A stretch of DNA of 10,346 nt from Spirogloea muscicola (taxonomy: Eukaryota > Streptophyta > Zygnematophyceae > Spirogloeales > Spirogloeaceae): NCBI GenBank assembly GCA_009602725.1, contig WELB01000075.1:536459-546804 (forward strand), given 5' to 3'. The notes under the pieces were generated by a model that was not told where the DNA came from, ran no database searches, and saw only the letters and a program-made list of their open reading frames with translations. Below are positions 1 through 8,107 of this stretch, in pieces (position 1 is the stretch's first letter; every line of letters begins with the position of its first letter). The position numbers and the translations under genes were made by a program.

Positions 1-60
1 GGGCGGGCGCTGCCGCCCCCGGCTCCCGGGCCGTCCTCCTCCTCGGAGCCGGCCGGCGGC

Positions 61-3000
61 ATGGCGCCCGCCGTGGAGGTCGCCGCCGCGCCGCGCCCGC
101 TCGTTCGCCTCCTCTCCTGTGAGTCTCGGACACACGCGGCACACATGCACGCCAGCGAGAGCGGGGATTGTTTCAGGATCGTCCGGATGCGGTGCTGCGT
201 CAGGCAGTCCACGTTGCCATGTCTGCCACTGTCGGCTGAGAGCGGAGCCGCTCTACTGGCGTGCCACATGCTAGTGTTGCGAGTCCACTACGCAGCTCCA
301 TTCACCAGCTTTGCCTGCTCAGCTGCGGTGCTGGCTACCCGGGAAAGCCTCAGCTGCACCAGCCAGTTTTACCAGAGATAGATCAAGCCATGACGAGGCC
401 GCGGCACTTGTTAGCTGGATGTTAAATCCATACTTGAGATGCGGCTGTTTGCTCGGCAAGTTGTAAAGCGGCAGCTTGCAAGTCGTCTATCTTGTAGCTC
501 TAAGGCATGCGCAAGTTGCTGGACACGATCCTGGGAGAGGACAGCATAGACCTGACCTCTAGCAGCCTCCTCTCTGCTCCATGTGGCGCATGCAGCTCCG
601 CCTGTACTTTCCTTGGTGAAACTCAGATGGTGCTGAGACATTGTCATTGACCATGCGCATGATTATGCAGCGGAACGGGAAAAGCAGGCCCAATATTGGG
701 TGGAACACAGCCAGACGCTGACTGTCGAGGCCATGATGCTGGACAGTCAGGCCGCCAAGCTGGATCAGCTCGATCGGCCTGAGGTATGTTGCCTTCTGGA
801 TGTGGGCGTGCTGGAGTCAGGGCTCGCTGGCCTTGGTCCATGTCCTGAGAACGATGCTTCGAGTCTTGGTCCATCCTCAAGCTCTTCTGTGCACCTTTTC
901 TTGTTCTTGCGCATAGTCTTATACAGCGTATCTGGTAGTCCAGTAAGAGCTTGGTTCCTGGATGTAGCTGGAAGTGGGGCCTTGCTTTTGTTGAGGAGGC
1001 CCAGATTAAAGTGCATGCGAAAGGGATAGAAAACACTTGCCTTGAAATGGTGATTTGGTGACACGCACATCGTGACGTGCGTCTCAGCCTGCTGCGATCT
1101 GTCATATGTCATGGTGTGCAGATACTGGCCATGCTACCGTCCCTTGAAGGCAAGCGTGTTTTGGAGTTGGGGGCTGGGATTGGACGCTTCACAAGCTCTC
1201 TGGCCACTGCAGCTGCGCATGTCACCGCTGTTGACTTCATGGCAAATGCTATTGCCAAGGTGACCACTGCCGACGCCTCAATATGTCCCCACCATCCGTC
1301 TCACTGATGTGGTTGACATGCACCTTCATTGTCCTCAATCAGATTGTTGTGCCCTATCAGCATTTGATATCTGATATCTGATATCAAACCAAATAACAGC
1401 AGGGCAATGTATTTGAGACACAGAATGCAAGCTTCACAACCTTTCAAGCTGATCCGTTGTGCTTGCTTCAGAACAAGGAGCTGAATGGCCACCACAAGAA
1501 TGTGAGATATCGATGCGCGGACGTGACTTCTCACAAACTTCAGTTCAGAGAAGGCTCTGTGGATATGATCTTCTCCAATTGGCTGCTCATGTACCTCTCT
1601 GATGATGAGGTGTGATGACTTTCCTTATCAAGGGTACCGCAAGAAGCCTTTTCCCCCCCTTGGTTTCTTTTGTAGCACGTGGTGCAGTGCTCGCTGCTGA
1701 CGTTTACAGTCAGACATTGGAAAGTTTATCTCACTAAGTTCCATGCCATGAGGAGCTTGCCAGGTCGAGCAGCTGGCAGCGCGCATGATGACCTGGCTGT
1801 CAAAGGATGGTTTTCTCTTCTTCCGGGAGTCCTGCTTTCACCAGTCCGGAGATTCCAAGCGCCGCAACAACCCCACCCACTATCGAGAGCCAAGTTTCTA
1901 TACCACTGTGAGGGTGTGTCTCCTGCGCCAAGTTCTACTCAGTCATGCATGTGTCTTCTATATTTTAAAGTCTGCAAGTCAGAGCTGTTATCTGACAACG
2001 CAATCGCTGATGCTTGTTGCTACTTCTGGCCAGGTGTTTGAGAACATCCACAAGCAGAACAAGGACAGCTCTTTCGTGAAGCTTCAGCTCCGTAGTATCA
2101 AATGCGTCGGTGCTTACGTGCGCAACAAGCGGAACCAAAACCAAGTGAGATTAATCTCTGCACTGGCTGAGGGTTTTGGAGCTGGAGTGCAGCCTAGTTA
2201 GGAGATTGCCTGCATCAGGTCTTAGATGCTCACATTTTTCTCCTCATTGCTCTTTGTTTTGCAGGTTTGCTGGCTCTGGCAGAAAGTACCAGCTGTGGCT
2301 CCTGATGGCAAGCAATTACAGCAGTTCCCTGACAGAGTGGAATATACCATCCCCAGGATCAGGTGCTATGAGCGCATCTTTGGCACTGGCTTCATGAGCA
2401 CTGGAGGCCTCGGTGAGAAGGAGCAGCATTGTGACCTTGCACTGTTCTGTGATGTTGCCATCATAGTCAATGATGACAGAATCTCGAGCAGCTCGTAAAA
2501 CATGCACAGTCTGATATGCACCATGGTGCTTTGGGCAGATACTACCAAGGCCCTTGTCTCCAAGCTTGGACTTCAGAAGGGTCACAGAGTGCTCGATGTT
2601 GGCTGTGGCATTGGTGGAGATGCCTTCTACATGGCAGAAGAGTTTGACGCTGATGTCACTGCTATAGACCTGTCTGTGAACATGGTGGGTCAATGGTAGA
2701 GCAACTTAGATTTGTTGTGCCTGCTCCTAGCAGAGCATCTCGTGCCCTTTCGTATAGCAGGATAATTATGTATCATCCTTTACTTGTGAGTTCGCTTGTT
2801 CAATAACTCTACTCTGAGGGAATATTTTTCTCTGAGGGTCAGCTCAGTCACACGTATGCAGTCTTGCAGTGCAGGGACTTGTACCGGTTCTGAACAATGC
2901 ATTGGTTCTGAACAATTAATAATGTTCAAACTGCAGATTTCTCTTGCTCTGGAGAGGGCGATTGGTCAGGGTTGCGTGGTTGAGTTCGAGGTTGCTGACT

Positions 3001-4197
3001 GCATGCTGAAGAAGTACCCTCCTGGATCATTTGACGTTGTCTACAGTCGTGACTCTCTCCTGCACATACAGGTGTCCTTGTCATACCTGCAAATGATCTA
3101 TAGATGGTTCTGAGGTGTTCGGACTCCTGGATGCTGCAGGTTTGCCAATTGTATACAGTGGCCAACTGCATGCAGTGAACACTGCGATCTATTGTTACGT
3201 ACATGCCATGTTGAGAGTTTCTTTGCTGGTCAAGGGGTTGCTTGCCTGCTCATTTGTGTCGATACTGCCTGCAGGACAAGACAACGCTTCTCAGCAACTT
3301 CTGCACGTGGCTCAGACCAGGAGGCAAGCTTTTGATAAGTGACTACTGTCAGTCAGACGACATTGTGAAGAGTACTACTAACTTCAAAGCCTATGTTGAG
3401 CAACACAAGTACTTTTTGCCCTCAATTGGGACTTATGGCAGGGTATGACAAGCTCATTGCCACCACCCATTGTGTAAATCATTCTTCACGCAGCACGTTG
3501 TGGAGTGCTCCCTCACGATATTTACATGCTGGATATGATCCTGAATGCTCGTAGATGTGTCATACTACTCACAGGACACTGTTTGCATCCTTTCAGCTTG
3601 TTGGAGCAGCAGGACTTACAGACACTGTTTGCATCCTTTCAGCTTGTTGGAGCAGCAGGACTCACAGATGTGGTGGTTGAGGACAGGAGCCAGCAGGTCA
3701 AAGCATTCCCTAATGTGCAGTCCAGCTCTTCCTGCAGTGGCTTTCGTGCTTATGAATTCTTCATCCACCAAGTTTTCTTCTCTTGGCTGATGTTATCTTT
3801 GGGCTTTTTGGGCACTTTGTCTTTCAGTTTGTTGGTAATCTGAAATGTGAGCTGGCAAGGATTGAGGAGAACAAGACATCAATTTGTGAGGACTTTTCGC
3901 AGGTGAGACTGCCAGATGACAGGTTCTGTGATTGAGGGTGAGAAGCTGCTTGGTGAGCTCTGACTTTGTGAATCCTGGCTTTTCCCAATGAAGTTACTTC
4001 TGCAATTCTAGCTGCTTGTCCCTTTGAATGTACTTCTGCAATGCTGACAAGTCCTTCTCTCGCAGGGTGCATATGATACCCTTGTCAATAGTTGGAAGTC
4101 AAAGCTGGAGTGGTGTGCAAGTGGAGACCAGAAGTGGGGCCTCTTCACTGCTACCAAGCCCCTCGATGCGGACTTCAAACAGCGTGTACACGGATAG
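61..4197 (+). CDS. PEAMT: phosphoethanolamine N-methyltransferase, plant-type two-domain enzyme (13 exons)
   Basis: Family role: three SAM-dependent methylations convert phosphoethanolamine to phosphocholine for phosphatidylcholine, in the cytosol. Exons: 61-118, 671-783, 1122-1259, 1472-1609, 1764-1907, 2034-2144, 2265-2412, 2539-2684, 2937-3071, 3275-3442, 3643-3696, 3828-3902, 4066-4197 (TAG). All 12 introns are GT-AG and every phase agrees, giving 519 aa against about 490 in plants. Domain 1 has the SAM motif [11 protein letters not shown] (about residues 70-80), SNWLLMYL and [14 protein letters not shown]. Domain 2 has [10 protein letters not shown] (301-310), YSRDSLLHI and [13 protein letters not shown]. 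By memory-based alignment, Tyr261, Asp371 and His375 match the catalytic Tyr/Asp/His set of single-domain Plasmodium PMT. The start is ATG 61 (GGCGGCATGG context); exon 1 joins exon 2 in phase 1 but is not conserved, so the first 19 residues are less certain. Oddity: a duplicated 3' splice site before exon 11. Confidence 0.93.
119..670 (+). other. PEAMT: PEAMT intron 1 (552 nt, longest intron)
   Basis: The donor GTGAGT lies at 119-124 and the proposed acceptor is the CAG ending at 670 (ATTATGCAG). The exon 2 reading frame is closed upstream by TGA at 634-636, so the acceptor must lie between there and the conserved YWVEHS segment. The CAG at 670 restores frame with exon 1 in phase 1 (T + CG = Ser). 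Open frames inside this interval on either strand show no recognisable protein. The intron could instead contain an unseen extra exon, because the N-terminus of this family is not conserved. Confidence 0.6.
1363..1388. repeat. GATATC-rich imperfect palindrome in PEAMT intron 3
   Basis: Three GATATC hexamers at 7-nt spacing are flanked by TTT on the left and AAA on the right. The outer arms TTTGATATC and GATATCAAA are perfect inverted repeats around an 8-nt centre. It lies inside the 212-nt intron 1260-1471, well clear of the acceptor. No function is evident. Confidence 0.6.
2812..2916 (+). repeat. two short direct-repeat pairs, both with 18-nt period, in PEAMT intron 8
   Basis: CTCTGAGGG occurs at 2812 and 2830, and GGTTCTGAACAAT occurs at 2886 and 2904. 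Both pairs have an 18-nt period and both lie in the 252-nt intron 2685-2936, upstream of its CTGCAG acceptor. They look like small local duplications. I considered an intronic box C/D snoRNA because of the CTGA motifs, but no RTGATGA box or terminal stem is seen. Confidence 0.5.
3575..3666 (+). repeat. 46-bp tandem duplication copying the 3' splice site of PEAMT exon 11
   Basis: Copy 1 is 3575-3620 and copy 2 is 3621-3666. They match at 45 of 46 positions; the only difference is T at 3616 against C at 3662. Each copy carries GCATCCTTTCAG, a complete polypyrimidine tract and AG, followed by the first 24 nt of the exon (CTTGTTGGAGCAGCAGGACT...). Protein continuity with exon 12 requires the downstream AG at 3641-3642. 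Use of the upstream AG at 3595-3596 adds 46 nt and shifts the frame to TGA at 3678-3680. Confidence 0.97.
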
Positions 4198-4471
4198 GCG
4201 TGGGTTGGTGCGAAGTAGAAGACCAGCATACTGGCTGCCGTGAAACGGCTGCTCCATATATTGTCTCCTTCTGGATGGCCTCCTAGAATGGCAGGTCGAT
4301 ATCACAATATGGCAGGAACGATAGCCTCGTTCTGCCAAGGGTGATGTGCATGCCATAGTCGGCTCTGCATTGTCCCTTCATGCACTGTTACAGATCCCGC
4401 CAGTGAAGCATTAGTCATGCACCTGGTCTGGGCATCTGAGTTGGGCCTACTTCTCTCGCCTCATATTCGTT

Positions 4472-4586
4472 CTAGTCATTGTGGTCTAGCAGACCACTCG
4501 TTTTTTAGCATAAGCTACATCTCTAGTCATTGTGGTCTAGCTGACCACTATACATCTCTAGTCATTGTGGTCTAGCTGACCACTAG
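4472..4586 (+). repeat. three copies of a 28-nt hairpin-forming repeat in the PEAMT 3' flank
   Basis: The unit CTAGTCATTGTGGTCTAGC continues into (A/T)GACCACT. Copies start at 4472, 4523 and 4558. Copies 2 and 3 are head to tail with a 35-nt period and share the ACATCT spacer; copy 1 lies 51 nt before copy 2. Every copy is self-complementary: copy 1 forms GTGGTCT/AGACCAC (7 bp, 3-nt loop), and copies 2 and 3 form GTGGTC/GACCAC (6 bp, 5-nt loop). If transcribed they would form three hairpins in the 3' UTR. Confidence 0.93.
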
Positions 4587-4914
4587 ATTCATCATGCACT
4601 GAAGTATTCAATTCGCTGTCCAGGTCAGTAGGTTGCGCCAGTTGCGCTGCTGGCACTGTGATCATGCATGTACGAGCATCTGCTCTTCTGATTACTTCGC
4701 ATCGAATATGACTGTCGAATCTTATCTTGCGTCCTTGTATGTTGAGCAGTGTCATAGATAAGACAGTAGAAAGAGGTGTTTGTATAGCATTCCTTCATCA
4801 CTGCTTGTGAGCCTCCACTTATATTTCTTAACTCTTTTGGTGTTTAATTCTGGTGGTCTGTCCTTAGATAAGAGGCTAGTTGGCCTATGGGTGCCTCGTT
4901 ACCACTTGAGCAAT

Positions 4915-4919
4915 TGTAA
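4915..4919 (+). terminator. candidate TGTAA poly(A) signal for PEAMT
   Basis: TGTAA is the usual poly(A) signal in chlorophyte green algae. This is the plus-strand copy I found between the PEAMT stop and the AAMP coding region. It implies a 3' UTR of about 740 nt that would include the three hairpin repeats. A 5-nt motif occurs often by chance, so this is weak evidence without a cDNA end. Confidence 0.35.
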
Positions 4920-5074
4920 GCATTCAATTTGCAATCCAAGATTTAATGCCCAGTATGTCCACTAGTCCAGTAGTACTTCGGCAGGACAAAGAAATTCGTT
5001 CTCCTTAACGCTACGAAGAAGAAGGCCATCCATATTGGCTTCACAGGACTGCAACTACCACTGCGGTGTTTGTC

Positions 5075-5079
5075 TTACA
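5075..5079 (-). terminator. candidate TGTAA poly(A) signal for AAMP
   Basis: Read on the minus strand, TGTAA starts 29 nt past the AAMP TAG stop. Cleavage just downstream would give a very short 3' UTR. A second minus-strand TGTAA lies at 4392-4388 and would give a UTR of about 720 nt overlapping the PEAMT 3' UTR. The sequence alone does not decide between them. Confidence 0.35.
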
Positions 5080-5107
5080 GCAGTTGCTCGAATATGAGTT
5101 TGAGTGA

Positions 5108-7950
5108 CTACATGCCAAAAACTCTAGCAGTATGGTCATCTGAACCTGAAAGAATGAATGCGCCATCACTGCACAGGCACCCCATAAAGCAAGAGCAAGA
5201 ATCAGCAAAGAAGCACCTGAACCCAGATAAAAGCAAGCTAATCAATGCGTGTGCTGCAGATTCAAAGTGTTGGTAATGGCAGCTGCCTTACCTAGTGATG
5301 GCAAGGTCTAGTAGAGAGTCACGGTGTCCCTGGAACATTCGAGCAACATTGCCCGTCCGTCCATCCCACACACGCACAGAGCCGGACAAGTCACCGGCAT
5401 ACACCAGCGGTGAACTTGGATGCCAGAGGATCTTCACCACGCCAACCTGATGTTGTGCACCGCACAGATATTTTACAGGGAGTTAGGCGAAGTGAGCAGA
5501 GCCCGAGCAAACAGAGACTCAGTCGATATTGAGCAAGCATTTACTGAGAACTTGCGTGAGAAATTTGTATGTTGGATAAACATTCTTCTGTGTATGTATT
5601 ACTAATACACATGAAGAGTGTTCCTGACAATGAGCGGAGGGGCTAGGGCAGGTGCGAAAGGAGAAGCAGTGAGATACTCACGTCGTGCCTACATGCGCTT
5701 CTGACTTGCAAGGTATTGAGGTCCCACAGGATGACCTTGCCGTCCAAGGAACCAGTGGCAGCCATTGGCAAGCTGCATGAGGGCCAGGAAATAACAATAA
5801 CACTGTGATCTATGCAGATGGGCATCTTCCATTCATCCTGTCCATAGCGGCAAAATAGTCAACTTGCATGCTTGTAAGCAGTGCCACTCAACAAGTGAGA
5901 CTAAAATGAGGAGCTTCCAATAGCATGCTTCCTTAATCATGGCTTGGTATCTCGCGTTCAGCTTAGCGAGTCATCCCTTTCCAAGTCAACTTAGGCATGG
6001 CAAGGGCATGATATGTTCACCTAGAGCACAGGCCCACACTTTCCACAGAGTCCGTGTGCTCTGCCAGGGCCCCCACAACCTGTGACATCAACAGCAAGCA
6101 AGGCAAGACGCTCTGCTTGGCAGCTGCATGTGCAGATCTCCACAGGCGACCTCAGGCTCCAAACAGAGCTCCAGCTACACTTCTCTACTACAGGCGAATG
6201 ACTTGTTAACACGAAGTAGAGCACACTCAGGCCAGTCTTTGGCTGCAAGAAGAGGCCTGTGCTTGTTGGGCTTAGTTGTTGAGGAGCTAAGCGAGTGCAC
6301 ACCTTGTGGCTCTGCAGCGACACGACGCGAGCCGTGTTGTCAGTGGCCCCGGTGACTGCGACTAAGGAGTCCGTGCTGATCCCGAGCGAGGTCAAGCCCT
6401 CCGAGTGGAAGCCATGCCCTGCCGAGTTGGTCAAGCCCCACTTAAGTTCTCATCTACTCGCAGAGGGCAAGATGTCAGTGCTAGATTCAGCATCGTGAGA
6501 CTAGGGCTAAGCGCACAGGATTTCAATGGACAACACTGAGATGAGGGCTAGCATTCAGATCAGCGGATGCTGCCGGACATACCTTGGATCACGGAGGACA
6601 CCTCGCCGCTCTTCGGACTCCAGATGCGGAGCGTGGCATCCTCGGAGCCAGTGACCACGGCCTTGCCTGCAAGAAGAAATTGCTCCCCAAGCTTGGTGCC
6701 ACCATGAGCCAGAGGACAGCCACACGTAAACTGCCAAAAGTCATGGACACTCCTGCCCTGCTCAAGGAGAGGCGGCGTCAGCCGCTTACCATCTGGTGTG
6801 AAGCTGCCGCACGTGACAGGACCTGCATGGCCAGAAAAGACGGCCATGCAGTCCGCCGAGTCTGCATTCCACATCCACGCCGTGAAGTCCTCGCTGCCCG
6901 CCACCACCACGTGGCCGCGGGGATGCCACTGGAGCCACTGCGCAGCCCGCAGCGGCGTCGATTGACCAGGCGATGCTCAGCAACAGAGCCACGACTCGAG
7001 AAGCTCAATCTCTGGCAGTGAATGCGGCTTCTGATCGTCGACCTCGGAGGACTGATTTGAAATACAAGCACAAGCAGTGACAGGCACATCGACTGACCTC
7101 GATGCCCTCGCCAGGCCCTTCGAGCTTGTGCAGCAGGCGGCCAGAGGCTGCGTCCCACACGTGGACCAGGCCGTCGAGGCCGCCGGTCGCCAGCAGCGCG
7201 CCGTCGTGGCTGAACGCCAGTGCCACGACCGAGTCGCCATGCCCTGGACTGGTCGGACCACCATCACCGGACTAAGGGCTGGCCACACAGCTGCCGGGCC
7301 GGTCCTGCACGTCCGGGGCAACGACCAGACCTGCGAGGCGCGCCGGTTCGTCGTCCGCCCCGATTCGCCAGAGGTACGCGACGTCGTCGCCGCCGCCGGA
7401 CGCCACCAGGCCGAGCTCCGCGGGGCTGCACGCCACGGTGTACACCGGGCCTGCCAGCGACGACGACGGCGCTCGTGGGTTTCGTCTAAGAGGCGAGCGC
7501 GCCGACAATGGCAGCGGGAGAGCGGAGCGGCGACGGTAGCGCTGGCGCTCGCACCGCTGTGGCCCGCGAAGACGTGCACCGCGTCGTCGCCTTCGGGCTC
7601 GTCGCCCTCGCTCATGGCCGACGCCGCCTCTGCCATGGCCACTCCACAGCCGGCCGCCAGTCAGCTGGGCGCCCACGTCCATGCGAATGCTGGCCTGGCT
7701 GCGACAGCCGCCTCCGCCGCAGAAGCTGGCCACGACGAGCGCCGGAGGCAGGACTCACCGTCGCGCGAGCCGCCATCACCGCCCTTGCCGTCGTCCTCGG
7801 ACGGCCCCGCCGCCGGCGCCGCTGCTGCCACAGCCAAGGCCCCCACGTCGGCGTCAGTGCACGGCGCTCCGGCAGCCATTCAGCTCCGCTGGTGATCAAA
7901 TGGGAGCGGCAGGCCGCCGCCACGACCTTCGCCATCGTCGTCGCCGTCGC

Positions 7951-7981
<31 letters not shown>

Positions 7982-8107
7982 GTCGTCATCGCCATGGCCG
8001 TCTTCCTGGAGTGCGCGCCGCACGTCCTCCTCGTCCACGAAGTACTCGCCCTCGTCGTCGCTGCTGCCGGCGCCGTCGCCGCCGCCGTCGCCGCCGTCGC
8101 CCCGCAT
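5108..8107 (-). CDS. AAMP: AAMP/Sqt1-type WD40 repeat protein (12 exons)
   Basis: Family role: yeast Sqt1 is a dedicated chaperone of ribosomal protein uL16 (Rpl10); animal AAMP is named for angiogenesis and cell migration. Exons, 5' to 3' on the minus strand: 8107-7927, 7824-7759, 7629-7555, 7450-7331, 7243-7098, 6937-6790, 6666-6583, 6418-6303, 6079-6021, 5772-5682, 5446-5292, 5168-5108 (TAG). All phases agree, giving 433 aa against 434 in human AAMP. An acidic N-terminus (DDEGEYFVDEEDV and a nine-Asp run) precedes about eight WD blades from residue 100 on, including VHVFAGHSGPVYTVAC, LATGGLDGLVHVWD, WLQWHPRGHVVVAGSEDF, VVTGSEDATLRIW, MAATGSLDGKVILWD and SDGAFILSGSDDHTARVF. WLQWHPRGH followed by AGSEDFTAWMWNAD is diagnostic of AAMP rather than a generic WD protein. 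Exon 2 and the exon 1 donor (GTCGTG) are the weakest parts. GC content falls sharply from the 5' to the 3' exons. Confidence 0.9.
5169..5291 (-). other. AAMP: AAMP last intron, whose donor creates an in-frame stop
   Basis: Exon 11 ends ACTAG and the intron begins GTAAGG. Read without splicing, the donor itself produces AGG TAA, so the open frame ends at 5290-5288 after LLDLAITR. Splicing to the CAG at 5171-5169, preceded by CTGAT and a pyrimidine-rich tract, adds a 20-residue tail that completes the last WD blade. The homology of that tail and the phase match make the spliced form the main product. Confidence 0.85.
7964..7990 (-). repeat. GAC/GAT repeat coding nine consecutive Asp in AAMP exon 1
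   Basis: A near-pure trinucleotide tract encodes Asp 40-48 and is followed by Gly/Asp repeats (GGDGGDGDDDGE). A similar GGC/GAC-rich stretch lies near the start codon. It fits the acidic N-terminus typical of AAMP proteins, and its length is probably variable between strains. Confidence 0.85.

Larger units (their letters stand above)
4198..5107. other. convergent intergenic region: facing 3' flanks of PEAMT and AAMP
   Basis: This 910-bp stretch lies between the PEAMT stop on the plus strand and the AAMP stop on the minus strand. It holds three copies of a hairpin repeat (4472-4586) and TGTAA poly(A)-signal candidates on both strands. Open frames here are short and have no recognisable domains. 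It probably consists mostly of the two 3' untranslated regions plus a short spacer. No AATAAA was found on the plus strand by eye. Confidence 0.7.

Noticed and set aside
1-60. A conserved upstream ORF controlling PEAMT translation, as in land plants.
   Set aside because: The 60 nt before ATG 61 contain no ATG, and the rest of any 5' UTR lies outside the window.
644-1112. Minus-strand open frames of 115-153 codons over PEAMT exon 2 and intron 2.
   Set aside because: They lie opposite a conserved PEAMT exon and have no recognisable content.
2685-2936. An intronic box C/D snoRNA in PEAMT intron 8.
   Set aside because: CTGA motifs are present, but I see no RTGATGA box and no terminal stem pairing the ends.
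3597-3680. Use of the first AG of the duplicated splice site as the main acceptor of PEAMT exon 11.
   Set aside because: It shifts the frame and ends at TGA 3678-3680, whereas the second AG gives the conserved [13 protein letters not shown] segment.
5288-5290. TAA as the true end of AAMP.
   Set aside because: It is formed by the GTAAGG donor. Splicing to 5168 restores the missing end of the last WD blade (SDGAFILSGSDDHTARVF) in phase and brings the length to that of the family.
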